Assembly (NCBI GenBank): GCA_963728165.1
Contig: CAVSIY010000001.1
Location: 62,001 to 126,000 of the forward strand
Reading direction: 5' to 3'
Source of the DNA: Hyphomicrobium_A sp963728165
Lineage (GTDB): Bacteria > Pseudomonadota > Alphaproteobacteria > Rhizobiales > Hyphomicrobiaceae
Length of the DNA stretch: 64,000 bases
Shown here: positions 47,570-56,532 of the stretch, in pieces
Layout: every line of letters starts with the position of its first letter
Numbering within the stretch: the first letter of the stretch is position 1
Notes under the pieces: model-generated
The model's input: the letters and a program-made list of their open reading frames with translations, nothing else
Told to the model about the DNA's origin: nothing
The model's database searches: none
Made by a program: the position numbers and the translations under genes

Positions 47570-49739
47570 ATGGACCTGCGCGCCCCGTCGCTCCATTTCA
47601 TCCTCGCCGCGGCTCTGCTGTTTCTGGCGGTGGCCGTGCGCATCGCCGATCCGGAGCCGGTGGCGCGGCTGCGCCTCTCCGTCTTCGACAGCTATCTGGA
47701 GCTGGCACCGCGCCCGCTGCCGGCCGACCTGCCCGTGCGCATCGTCGACATCGACGAGGCCTCGTTGAAGCGCGTCGGCCAGTGGCCGTGGCCGCGCACG
47801 CAGCTTGCCCGCATCATCGACCATTTGAAGGAGGCGGGTGCGGCGACGATCACGCTCGACCTGATCCTGGCCGAGCCCGACCGGCTCTCGCCGGAGACTT
47901 TCGCCAAGCTCTACGCCGACGTGCCCGAGCTGGCGCCGATGATCGGCGCGGCCTCATCGCTGCCCTCCAACGACGCGCAGTTGGCACAGGCGATCGCTGC
48001 CGCGCCCGTCGTCTTGGGACTTGCGGGCGCGGCCGGCGCCGGCAAGCCGCCGCCGCCGCTCGCGCGCTTTGCGTTTTCCGGCGACGATCCGCAAGGCTTC
48101 GTGCCGCCCTTCGCCGGCGCCATCGCCGATCTGCCCCAGCTCAACGCGCACGCCTCCGGGCTCGGCGCCGTCAACTGGATCCCGCGCAGAGATCAGGTGA
48201 TCCGCCGCGTGCCGCTGCTCGTCTCGATCGCCGGCATGCTCTACCCCTCGCTGCCGCTGGAGACGCTGCGCGTCGCCTTGCGGGAGACGACCGTGTTCGT
48301 GCGCGCCTCCGGCGGCAGCAGAGCGGGCGCCTTCGGTCAGCGCACGGGCGTGGAGAGCGTGCGCGTGGGCAAGACCGTGCTGCCGACCGACGCCAACGGC
48401 GAGCTGTGGCTGCGCTTCTCCAGGACCGATGCCCGCCGCTACATCTCCGCCCAAACCATCCTCGATGGCAGCTTCGATGCGCAATCGGTCGCCGGGCACC
48501 ACATCCTCATCGGAACCAGCGCGGTGGGCCTGCTCGATCTCAGGGCCACCCCGCTCGATGCGGCGGTGCCGGGCGTCGAGATCCACGCGCAGGCGCTGGA
48601 GCAGATGCTGTCGGGCGACCATCTGAGCCGGCCGCCCTACGCGACGGGGCGCGGAGCTGACCTTCCTCGTCGCAATCGGCGCCATCGTTGCCTGGATGAT
48701 CTATCGCATCGGCGCGGTGGCCGCCGCCGCCATCGGAACGCTGGCGATCCTGGCCGTGTTCTCGCTCTCCTGGCTCGCCTACGTCAATGCGGGCCTGCTG
48801 TTCGACCCTGTCTATGCCGCCTTGGCGATCTTGCTTCTCTACCTCGCCACCTCGCTCAACGCCTACATCGAGACCGAGAGCGACCGCAACCGCGTGCGCT
48901 CGGCCTTCGGCCACTACGTCGCCGCGCCGCTGGTGGAGGAGCTCGCGCGCAACCACGACAAGCTCAAGCTCGGCGGCGAGACGCGCGAGGTGTCGGTGCT
49001 GTTTGCAGATGTGCGCGGCTTCACCAGGATTTCCGAGGGGCTCAGCGCCGAGGAGGTGATCCGCTTTCTCAACCGTCTTTTCACGCCGCTGTCAGAGGTC
49101 ATCCTCGCAGAGCGCGGCACCATCGACAAGTTCATGGGCGATGCCGTCATGGCGTTCTGGAACGCGCCGCTTCCCGATGCGAACCATGTCCGCAACGCCT
49201 GCACGACGGCGCTGAAGATGCTGGGCGAGCTCGACAAGCTCAACGCGCTGTGGGCGGCGGAGGCGGCGAGCCGCGGCGAGACGGCCGCACCGGTGCGCAT
49301 CGGCATTGGGATCAACACGGGCGCCTGCTGCGTCGGCAACGTCGGGTCGCCGCAGCGCTTCGACTACTCGATCCTCGGCGACGTCGTGAATGTCGCCTCG
49401 CGTCTGGAGGAGGCCACGAAAGTGTACCGTGTCCCCATCATCGCCGGCGCGCGCACGGCGGAAGCCGCACCCGGCTTGGCGTTCCTCGAGATCGACGCGG
49501 CGATGATGCGGGGCAAGGAACGCGTCGAGCGCCTCTTTGCCCTACTTGGGGACGAGACGGTTGCGGCATCGGAGCGTTTCCGCGCGCTCAAGCAGACGCA
49601 TGCGAACCTTCTGGCGGCGCTGCGCTCGGGCGACCTCGCTACCGCACGCGCCAGGCTCGACGCCTGCCGAGCGCTGGGCTGGCCTGAGCTCGCGGCCTTG
49701 TTTGAAAGTTATGCGCCGCGCCTCGAGCGCGGCGCATGA
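47570..49739 (+). pseudogene. CHASE2-domain class III adenylate/guanylate cyclase, frameshifted
   Basis: Residues from 47570: an N-terminal membrane helix, then a CHASE2 sensor (SVFDSYLELAPRPL, VRIVDIDEASLKRVGQWPWPR, GADL-type end of domain). At a G4 run (48646-48649) the frame breaks; removing one G continues TGAELTFLVAIGAIVAW and the normal membrane helices, YIETESDRNRVRSAFGHYVA and the cyclase domain (VSVLFADVRGFTRISEG, TIDKFMGDAVMAFWNAP, DYSILGDVVNVASRLEE). Metal Asp residues, the Lys and the Asn/Arg pair are present, so the enzyme would be active if repaired. As sequenced, the first frame runs on without homology. Similar CHASE2-cyclases are paired with FecR-domain proteins, and one stands convergently next to it. 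Confidence 0.88.
49712..49736. terminator. Perfect 10-bp hairpin at the end of the cyclase gene
   Basis: TGCGCCGCGC (49712-49721) and GCGCGGCGCA (49727-49736) pair perfectly with a 5-base loop. It overlaps the last codons of the cyclase and lies between convergent genes, so it may limit transcription from both sides. No T tract. Confidence 0.5.
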
Positions 49740-49754
49740 CGGTCATCGGTTACG

Positions 49755-50717
49755 TTAGTTGTCGCCGCCGTGCTTGTGGCCGCCGCCGTGGTGGTGATGC
49801 TTCCCGCCGCCGATGCCGATCGTGATGTTGAGGCCCTTGATGACCTTGTTGATGTTGGCGGCGTCCTTCTTGTGCCGGTGTCGGTGTCTGGTCTCGCGCG
49901 ACCTCCTCTTGTGCGTGCCGGCCTTATGCGACGGCTTGCCTTCGTCGGCATTGTGGCCGCCGTCGTCGCCATCATCGGCGTCGGCCTTGTCGTCATCGGA
50001 CGGATGCGGCCTCGAGGGGAAGGTGCCGAGCACGATTTGGTCGCGCGTGAAGATCGGATCGGGATCGACGCCGGGAGCGTTATCGATGAAGGGGAACGCG
50101 GTGTCGAAGGGGACATCCTCCTTATCGAGGCTCGCCCACTTGACGGGCTTGCCGACCTTGCTGGAGGTGACGCGGATGAGCTTGCCCGGCTCGTCGTGCA
50201 GCTGACACTTTCCGTCCTCGGTGCAGACCTCGATCGCGCCCTCGATGAGCAGGAGCCAGGTCATGCCGCTCGCCTGCACGTAGACGTCGAAGATGGTGCC
50301 GCGCACGGTGATCGAGGCGGTCGGCGTGCGGATCACGTAGGCCGGTTTGGCAGCGATACCGGTGATGAAGCGGAAGGCGCCGCGTACGAGGTCGAGCACG
50401 ATGGCGCCGCCGCTGAGGTCGGGATTATAGATGAACTTGTCCAAGAGGAGGCGGGAGCCGGGGCCGAGCGCCAGCTTGGTTTTGTCGCGCAGAATGAGCT
50501 CGCTGCGGCCGTCGCTCGCCACCTCGATCAGCTCCTGCTGGCGCACGTCATCGCCTTTGGCGAGCTCGCGCTGGTTCTGGTCGAGCTTGGCCGTGACGAG
50601 ACTGACCACGGTGACGGCCGATCCGATCGCATCGCCGGGAGCGGCGAGCGCATGCGCGCTTCCCAATAGGAACGCTGGCAGGCAAAGCACCAATCTCAAC
50701 AACCGCATGGCCATCAA
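49755..50717 (-). CDS. FecR-domain periplasmic protein with His-rich tail
   Basis: 320 residues. Signal peptide (LLRLVLCLPAFLLGSAHALA). FecR-like beta domain about 50-170: DDVRQQELIEVASDGRSELIL, DKTKLALGPGSRLLLDKFIY, and RTPTASITVRGTIFDVYV. After about residue 215 the chain becomes disordered with Asp-rich and then strongly basic and histidine-rich sequence (HRHRHKK and a C-terminal GGGKHHHHGGG). Such FecR proteins are companions of CHASE2 cyclases rather than TonB receptors. The His tail may bind metal. Convergent with the cyclase. Confidence 0.85.
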   Translation of the reverse strand: MMAMRLLRLVLCLPAFLLGSAHALAAPGDAIGSAVTVVSLVTAKLDQNQRELAKGDDVRQQELIEVASDGRSELILRDKTKLALGPGSRLLLDKFIYNPDLSGGAIVLDLVRGAFRFITGIAAKPAYVIRTPTASITVRGTIFDVYVQASGMTWLLLIEGAIEVCTEDGKCQLHDEPGKLIRVTSSKVGKPVKWASLDKEDVPFDTAFPFIDNAPGVDPDPIFTRDQIVLGTFPSRPHPSDDDKADADDGDDGGHNADEGKPSHKAGTHKRRSRETRHRHRHKKDAANINKVIKGLNITIGIGGGKHHHHGGGHKHGGDN

Positions 50718-50862
50718 GCCTCTGCAATGAACGGCAATCGCGCTTGAGCTCGCGGGTCATCTCAAGCCGGCAACGTGGGCCCGTTGGCAACGAGGGCACA
50801 CTACCACGTTCACGGAAGAACGCGACAAGCGCGGGCAGTCTGGCACGCGAAAGTTCGCCGGG

Positions 50863-50880
50863 CTGTTCCCTGGGGAACAG
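50863..50880. promoter_or_regulatory. Perfect palindrome in the FecR-b561 divergent region
   Basis: CTGTTCCCTGGGGAACAG is a perfect 8-bp inverted repeat with a 2-bp centre. It lies about 145 bp upstream of the FecR start and 155 bp upstream of the cytochrome b561 start. It could be an operator; I cannot assign the binding protein. The rest of the 317-bp gap (50718-51034) holds nothing recognised. Confidence 0.4.
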
Positions 50881-51034
50881 CACTGAGCCGAGCCGGGGCA
50901 CTGGCATTTGGGGCATTGTTGCAGCGCCGGTACGGGCCGGCGGCCGATTGGGCAGCGACGGGTTGACGCCGAGAGCCCGTTATCTACATCACACAAAAGT
51001 CTGCCGTCATTAGCAAGAGGTTTCCGTCCGCTCC

Positions 51035-51589
51035 ATGCTGATCAGGGACACGACCGCCGGATACGGACTAATGACGCGTCTCACGCACTGGGTCATGGCC
51101 GTTGCCATCATCGCCATGTTCGGGCTCGGGCTGTGGATGGTCACGCTCACCTACTACAGCCCCTATTACCGCTCGGCGCCTGATCTGCATCGCAGCGTCG
51201 GCATTCTGCTGCTGATCCTTCTGGTGCTGCGCTTCTGCTGGCGGCTCGTCAATGCGAAGCCCGACGACCGCGAGCTGTCGCCGTGGGAGCGCACGGGCGC
51301 ACGCGTCGTCCATTGGGGCTTCTATCCGCTGCTCGCGGCCCTGATGGTGAGCGGGTACCTGATCTCCACCGCTGACGGCCGGCCCATCGAGGTCTTCGAC
51401 TGGTTCAGCGTGCCCTCCCTCATCCAGAAGAAGGGGATGGAGGACACCGCCGGCGAGGTCCACGAGTGGCTCGCCTATCTGACGATCGCCCTGGTGGTCC
51501 TCCACGCTGCCGCCTCCTTGAAGCACCATTTCGTCGACCGCAGCCGCATTCTGGTGCGCATGTGGTCGGGTCCGCCATCCTCTCCGTGA
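51035..51589 (+). CDS. Cytochrome b561 family membrane protein
   Basis: 184 residues with four membrane helices and haem-ligand histidines: LTHWVMAVAIIAMFG, DLHRSVGILLLILLVLRFCWRL, GARVVHWGFYPLLAALMVSGYL and EVHEWLAYLTIALVVLHAAASLKHH. It resembles YceJ, a di-haem b561 thought to move electrons between quinone and periplasmic partners. It is 22 bp upstream of yceI, the usual yceJ-yceI order. Confidence 0.9.
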   Translation: MLIRDTTAGYGLMTRLTHWVMAVAIIAMFGLGLWMVTLTYYSPYYRSAPDLHRSVGILLLILLVLRFCWRLVNAKPDDRELSPWERTGARVVHWGFYPLLAALMVSGYLISTADGRPIEVFDWFSVPSLIQKKGMEDTAGEVHEWLAYLTIALVVLHAAASLKHHFVDRSRILVRMWSGPPSSP

Positions 51590-51611
51590 ACCTGCAAAGG
51601 GAGCTCCCCGC

Positions 51612-52187
51612 ATGAAGTTTGTCCCATTTTCCGCGGTCCTTGTGGCTGCGTTGCTCGCCCTCGCGTGCCCTGCCTCCGCCGCCGAGTACGTCATCGACAC
51701 CGACAAGGCGCACGCCTCGATCAACTTCCGCATCAAGCATCTGGGCTTCAGCTGGCTCACGGGCCGCTTCGACGACTTCTCGGGCACCTTCACCTACGAC
51801 GAGGCAAAGCCGGAGGCTTCGAAAGTGAAGGTCGAGATCAACACCGACAGCGTCAATTCCAATCACGCCGAGCGCGACAAACACCTGCGCAGCAAGGAGT
51901 TCCTCGATACCGCCAGCTACCCCAAGGCCGTGTTCGAGAGCACCGCGGTCAAGATGAACGGCAACAAGGCGACCATCGTCGGCAATCTGACGCTGCGCGG
52001 TGTGACCAAAGAGATCGAGATCGCGGCGGAGCCCGTCGGCGGCGGCGCGGATCCGTGGGGCGGCTTTCGCCAGGGCTTCACCGGGACCACCAAACTGCCG
52101 CTCAAGGATTTCGGCATAAATTACGACCTCGGACCCGCCTCGCAGGAGGTGGAGTTGACCCTCAATGTGGAAGGCGTTCGTCAGTAG
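51612..52187 (+). CDS. YceI family periplasmic protein
   Basis: 191 residues with signal peptide (VLVAALLALACPASAA) and the lipocalin-like YceI barrel: YVIDTDKAHASINFRIKHLG, WLTGRFDDFSGTFTYDEAKP, HAERDKHLRSKEFLDTASYP and KDFGINYDLGPAS. YceI proteins bind polyisoprenoids such as ubiquinone-8. Together with the b561 protein it probably handles a quinone or isoprenoid in the periplasm. Confidence 0.93.
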   Translation: MKFVPFSAVLVAALLALACPASAAEYVIDTDKAHASINFRIKHLGFSWLTGRFDDFSGTFTYDEAKPEASKVKVEINTDSVNSNHAERDKHLRSKEFLDTASYPKAVFESTAVKMNGNKATIVGNLTLRGVTKEIEIAAEPVGGGADPWGGFRQGFTGTTKLPLKDFGINYDLGPASQEVELTLNVEGVRQ

Positions 52188-52194
52188 TGCGACA

Positions 52195-52338
52195 GTCCGG
52201 TGGATCGAGCGGCGCTGCGCAACGTTTGGTTGCGCCCACCCCCTCTGGACCAGCGCGGCGAGGGTTAACGGAGGACGATCCGGGCGGTAGCAAAAAGGGA
52301 TAAGTAACCCGGAAGGTAGCAGCCTGAGGCGCGCTGCG
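52195..52338 (+). ncRNA. Candidate structured RNA with an SRP-RNA-like motif
   Basis: Between yceI and the GGDEF-EAL gene lies sequence without an open frame. It has a hairpin GCGCAAC-loop-GTTGCGC, paired CCCTC/GAGGG and CCGGG/CCCGG arms, and the motif GGAAGGTAGCAGCC, which is the apical tetraloop plus internal-loop sequence of bacterial small SRP (4.5S) RNA. The 5' strand opposite this loop (AAGTAACC) is not the usual sequence, so I do not claim ffs. Strand is a guess. A strong hairpin follows at 52339. Confidence 0.35.
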
Positions 52339-52364
52339 CGGTCTCGAGCAGTGCTTCGAGACCG
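52339..52364. terminator. 9-bp hairpin behind the candidate RNA
   Basis: CGGTCTCGA and TCGAGACCG pair perfectly around an 8-base loop. There is no T run. It could end a transcript from 52195-52338 or lie in the leader of the GGDEF-EAL gene; a GTG start at 52351 inside it is therefore unlikely to be used. Confidence 0.45.
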
Positions 52365-52392
52365 GGCTCCTGCTGGCGCTCGGCCCGATACT

Positions 52393-54939
52393 ATGGGAAC
52401 GGGCACGGGGCCCGAGGAGCGATCGTTGTCAGTCATGCGTACGCCAGGGAGCACGCCCGCGCGCCTAAATGCCGCCGACCAGAGCGGCTCCGGGCCGGCT
52501 TCGCGTCGTCTCGAGGAGACGCTGCGCGACCATGACCTGCAGGGCGAGCGGGCAATCGCGCTCGCGCAAGGGGCGATCGCCTGCTTCATCCTGGTGCTGC
52601 ATAGCGTGGCCCGCGTCAACGCGGGCCTGCCCGTCGTTCACACGTGGGTCGTGGTGGCGCTGACGCTGCTCATGGTCAGCTCGGCGCTGCGCTTTATGCT
52701 CGCCAAATCGAAGGACCTGCCCGAGCGTACGCTCGACGTTCTCAACGTCGTCGACGTCGCGATCTTCCTGTCGCTGCTGTGGAGCTACCAGTACGCCTAC
52801 GAGCACCCGGCCGGGGGCAGCCTGAAGTCGCCGTCGTTCGTCCTGCTTTTGGTGCTCATCGCCCTGCGGGCGCTGCGCTTCCATCCCCGGCCGATCATAA
52901 TCGCCGGCCTGGCCGGCGTGGTCGGCTGGAGCCTTTTCGTGTGCGGCGCCGTCCTCAAGGACGGCGTGTCGGCGATCACGCACGACTATCGCACCTATCT
53001 CACCTCGTTCGACATCCTGGTGGGGGCCGAGGTGGAGCGGATCGGCGCGCTGACGGCGCTCGTGCTTTTTCTCGGCATCGCCACCTACAGCGCGCGCCAG
53101 CTTCTGGGCCGCGCCGCCGATGCCGCCGATTATGCCGAGGCGCTGCAGGCCGCCGAGCGCCACCTGGAGGAGGCAACGCTGGCCAAGGAGCGGGCCGAGG
53201 GCGCGCTCGTCGAACTCGACCGCCGCAAGGCGGACCTCGTCGAGCAGAACCGGCGCTTCAACGCGGCGCTAGGGAACATGTCGCAAGGGCTGTGCATGTT
53301 CGACGAGGATCAGCGCCTCATGGTCTGCAACGACCGCTATATCGAGATGTACGGCTTGTCGAAAGACCTCGCCGCCCCCGGCACGCCGTTCCGCACCATC
53401 ATCGAGAGCCGCATCGCCCGCGGATTGTTCGTTGGCGATGATGCCTCCATGTATCTGGCGGAGCGCCTTGCCGCCGCCCGCGACCCGGTGCCCACCACCA
53501 AGGTTCAGGAGCTGAGCGACGGGCGCATCATCGCCATCATGCACGAGCCGATGGAGCATGGCGGCTGGGTCGCGACGCACGAGGACATTACGCAGCTGCG
53601 GCGCATCGAGACGCAGCTTGCCCACATGTCGCGCCACGATGCGCTGACGGATCTGCCCAACCGTGTGCTCTTGCGTGAGCAGATGGCGGCCTGCCTCACA
53701 CGCGCTGCGGTGGAGAAAAGCTCGCTCGTCGTGGTCCTCATCGACCTTTCCCGCTTCAAGGAGGTCAACGATACGCTGGGGCCCTCTATGGGTGACTCGC
53801 TGCTGCAGGGCGTTGCTCAGCGTCTATGGCGCCGGCTCAAGGGCGTGGAAATGGTCGCCTGCATCGGCGGCGACGAGTTCGTGGTCCTGCAGGTGGCGGA
53901 GAAGCCCGCAACCGCCGCCGCCGCCCTCGTCAAGAAGATCCACAGCATTCTCAGCACGTCGTTCGACGTCGACGACCAGCAGATCGTGATCAGCGCCTAT
54001 ATCGGCATCGCGATCGGCCCCGGGGACGGCAACGAGCCCGACCAGCTTCTCAAGAGTGCCGACCTCGCCCTCACCCGCGCCAAGGACGACGGCCCGGGAA
54101 ATTCCCGCTTCTTCGAGCGCGCCATGGACGAGCAAATGCAGGCGCGCCACCGGCTCGAGCGCGACTTGCGGGCGGCGCTGCATAACGGCGAGTTCGAGCT
54201 CTACTACCAGCCCCAGCTCAATCTGGAGCGCGATGAGATCACCGGGTTCGAGGCGCTGTTGCGCTGGAACCATCCCACGCGCGGCCTCGTCTCGCCGACC
54301 GACTTCATCTCGCTCGCGGAGGAGACCGGCCTCATCGTGCCGATCGGCGAGTGGACGCTGCGCCAGGCCTGCGCCGACGCTGCCCGCTGGCCAAAGGGCC
54401 TCAAGGTGGCGGTCAACCTGTCCGCGGCCCAGTTCCGTTTCGGCAACGTGCGCCAGGCGGTCATCAGCGCGCTCGGAGCCTCGAACCTGTTGCCGCAGGG
54501 GCTCGAGCTGGAAGTGACCGAGTCGATGCTGCTGCAGGACGGCGACGCCGTGGCCGAGGTGCTCAACAAGCTGCACGACATCGGCGTCAGGATCGCGCTT
54601 GACGACTTCGGCACCGGCTATTCGTCGCTGAGCTATCTTCGCCGCTTCCGCTTCGACAAGATCAAGATCGATCAGAGCTTCATCCAGGATCTGACCGAGC
54701 ACCCGAACACCTCGCTCGCCATCGTGCGCTCGATCGTTGCGCTGGGGACGAGCCTTGGCATTGCAACCAATGCGGAGGGGGTGGAGACGAAGGAGCAGCT
54801 CGAGCGCGTGCGCGCGCAGGGCTGCACCGAGGTGCAGGGCTTCCTTATTGGGGAGCCGCGCCCGCTGCGCGACGTCATGCCACTGGTGCGGCAGGCCCGG
54901 ACGCCCACGGGCGACCCGCGCGGCGCGCGTGCAGGCTGA
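52393..54939 (+). CDS. Membrane GGDEF-EAL protein (c-di-GMP turnover)
   Basis: About 848 residues. Several membrane helices in the first ~230 residues, a coiled coil (AADYAEALQAAERHLEEATL), a PAS-like domain (about 290-400, FNAALGNMSQGLCMFDEDQR, an alphaproteobacterial PAS-7 signature), GGDEF with CIGGDEFVVLQ, and EAL with FEALLRWNHP, VAVNLSAAQF and DDFGTGYSSLSYL. Both active-site motifs look intact, so the protein could make or degrade c-di-GMP. The start is uncertain: ATG at 52393, TTG at 52426 with GGAG upstream, or ATG at 52435. Confidence 0.9.
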   Translation: MGTGTGPEERSLSVMRTPGSTPARLNAADQSGSGPASRRLEETLRDHDLQGERAIALAQGAIACFILVLHSVARVNAGLPVVHTWVVVALTLLMVSSALRFMLAKSKDLPERTLDVLNVVDVAIFLSLLWSYQYAYEHPAGGSLKSPSFVLLLVLIALRALRFHPRPIIIAGLAGVVGWSLFVCGAVLKDGVSAITHDYRTYLTSFDILVGAEVERIGALTALVLFLGIATYSARQLLGRAADAADYAEALQAAERHLEEATLAKERAEGALVELDRRKADLVEQNRRFNAALGNMSQGLCMFDEDQRLMVCNDRYIEMYGLSKDLAAPGTPFRTIIESRIARGLFVGDDASMYLAERLAAARDPVPTTKVQELSDGRIIAIMHEPMEHGGWVATHEDITQLRRIETQLAHMSRHDALTDLPNRVLLREQMAACLTRAAVEKSSLVVVLIDLSRFKEVNDTLGPSMGDSLLQGVAQRLWRRLKGVEMVACIGGDEFVVLQVAEKPATAAAALVKKIHSILSTSFDVDDQQIVISAYIGIAIGPGDGNEPDQLLKSADLALTRAKDDGPGNSRFFERAMDEQMQARHRLERDLRAALHNGEFELYYQPQLNLERDEITGFEALLRWNHPTRGLVSPTDFISLAEETGLIVPIGEWTLRQACADAARWPKGLKVAVNLSAAQFRFGNVRQAVISALGASNLLPQGLELEVTESMLLQDGDAVAEVLNKLHDIGVRIALDDFGTGYSSLSYLRRFRFDKIKIDQSFIQDLTEHPNTSLAIVRSIVALGTSLGIATNAEGVETKEQLERVRAQGCTEVQGFLIGEPRPLRDVMPLVRQARTPTGDPRGARAG

Positions 54940-54969
54940 CCGGCACCTCCACAGGCAGCCCCTGCGACC

Positions 54970-55185
54970 TCAGTTGCCCTGCGGATTGAGCGGGGACGGC
55001 TCCTCGCCGGGGCCATCATCGGGAGCAAAAATATCCGGGTCCCCTGCCGGCGGCACGTAAGGGTCGTCGAGCGGCGTCGGCGGCGGAAACTCCTCCTGCT
55101 GGCGCAGCAGCTTCCCGTGCGTCGCCGCGGCCGCTTGCGCGGCAAGGAGGGGAAGGCACATCAGGAGAGCGCTCAATCGTTTCAT
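54970..55185 (-). CDS. Small secreted proline-rich protein
   Basis: 71 residues starting MKRLSALLMCLPLLAAQAAA, a clear signal peptide, followed by a proline/acidic mature part (EEFPPPTPLDDPYVPPAGDP). No cysteine lipobox. Function unknown. Real-gene evidence is the signal peptide and sound reading frame only. Convergent with the GGDEF-EAL gene. Confidence 0.6.
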   Translation of the reverse strand: MKRLSALLMCLPLLAAQAAAATHGKLLRQQEEFPPPTPLDDPYVPPAGDPDIFAPDDGPGEEPSPLNPQGN

Positions 55186-55363
55186 GACCGCAGCTTTTGT
55201 TGGCAAGCATCAAAGTCGTAGGTTTTTGCCATTAAGAAATGATGGCGCGCTTCGTTGGCACTTGATCGAAGCCGGCCGAGCCCGCCAGCTGGGCGCCGAA
55301 CCCCTTGTTGCCGCCGCGGTTGCGGGCCCACCTGTTTGAGCGCGCGGGACTAGAGGAGGTCGC

Positions 55364-56512
55364 ATGCAGAAGAGCCTTGCGCCGCCCAGTTGGCAGCAGA
55401 GGCTGCGTGGCGAGATGCCGCTTGGCGTCGGCGCCCTCACGCTTTTGCTGTTCACTCTCTACGGGGGAGAGTGGCTCGCCGAGCCGCAGCACTTTTTCCT
55501 GCGCGGCGTCCTCTTCGTGTGGCTGTTGGCTGCGATCGGCGTTTGCATCTTCGGTGTCGTGCGCCATGCCGATTACCTGGCCGATCTCTTGGGCGAGCCG
55601 CTCGGCACGCTCATCCTCACGATCTGCGTCATCATGATCGAGGTGGCGCTGATCGTCGCCGTCATGGTGCAGGGCGTGGCCGACCCGACGCTCGCGCGCG
55701 ACACCATGTTTGCCGTCATCATGCTGATGATGAACGGCATGGTGGGGCTGGCCCTGCTTGCGGGCGGCATCCGCCACGTGCAGCAGGAGTACAACTTGGA
55801 GGGCGCGCGCGCCTATCTCGCCGTGCTGATCCCGCTCTCCGCGGTCGCGCTCGTTCTGCCCAGCCGCACGGTCTCGACCAACGCCGGAACCATGAACTTC
55901 TGGCAGGCGATGATCTTCTCGATCGCGACCATCCTGCTCTATGCGATCTTCCTCGGCCTGCAGACGATGCGCCATCGCGGCTTCTTCGTTGCCCCCGGCG
56001 AGGAGGAGGAGGAGGAGACGCTACCGGAGGAGGCGCTCGGCGATGCGGCGGCCCGGCGGCGCAGCATCGCCGTTCACGGCCTGTTGCTGTTCCTGACCAT
56101 GGTACCGATCGTCGGCCTGGCGGAGTACCTCGCTGTCATGGTCGAGCAGGGCATTCACTCGCTTGGCGTCCCGACGGCCGTGGGCGGCGTCCTCATCGCC
56201 GCCTTGATCCTGGCGCCGGAGAGTATCAGCGCGCTCGATGCGGCCGTCGCCAACAAGCTGCAGCGATCGATCAATCTGTGCCTGGGCTCGGCGCTGTCGA
56301 CGGTGGCGCTGACTGTTCCGGCCGTGCTGCTGATCGGGTTGGCGAGCGGTCAGGAGGTCAGGCTGGGATTGACCGACGACAACACCGTTCTTCTGATGTT
56401 AACGCTTCTGGTGAGCATGCTCACCTTCAGCGGTGCGCGCACCAATGTTCTCTATGGCGCCGTGCATCTGCTCTTGTTCCTTACCTACATCGTGCTCATG
56501 TTCAACCCTTGA
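55364..56512 (+). CDS. ChaA-type calcium/proton antiporter (CaCA superfamily)
   Basis: 382 residues with about eleven membrane helices. GEPLGTLILTICVIMIEVALI is the ChaA signature (conserved acid in the helix), matched in the second half by LGVPTAVGGVLIAALILAPES. An acidic loop (GEEEEEETLPEE) separates the halves, as in CAX and ChaA proteins. It exports Ca2+ or Na+/K+ in exchange for protons. It is followed by a methyltransferase after 20 bp. Confidence 0.88.
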   Translation: MQKSLAPPSWQQRLRGEMPLGVGALTLLLFTLYGGEWLAEPQHFFLRGVLFVWLLAAIGVCIFGVVRHADYLADLLGEPLGTLILTICVIMIEVALIVAVMVQGVADPTLARDTMFAVIMLMMNGMVGLALLAGGIRHVQQEYNLEGARAYLAVLIPLSAVALVLPSRTVSTNAGTMNFWQAMIFSIATILLYAIFLGLQTMRHRGFFVAPGEEEEEETLPEEALGDAAARRRSIAVHGLLLFLTMVPIVGLAEYLAVMVEQGIHSLGVPTAVGGVLIAALILAPESISALDAAVANKLQRSINLCLGSALSTVALTVPAVLLIGLASGQEVRLGLTDDNTVLLMLTLLVSMLTFSGARTNVLYGAVHLLLFLTYIVLMFNP

Positions 56513-56532
56513 GCGGGCGCCCAGAGACGGTC

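Noticed and set aside
48646..48649. Programmed ribosomal frameshifting to explain the cyclase frame break
   Set aside because: No slippery heptamer or downstream stimulatory structure was evident, and the same context occurs at 21423; an extra base is simpler. The same G4CGCG string also occurs in the intact acyl-CoA dehydrogenase gene near 16286.
52321..52338. Firm assignment of the GGAAGGTAGCAGCC motif as the ffs gene (SRP RNA)
   Set aside because: The strand opposite the internal loop lacks the expected bases, so it was listed only as a candidate RNA.
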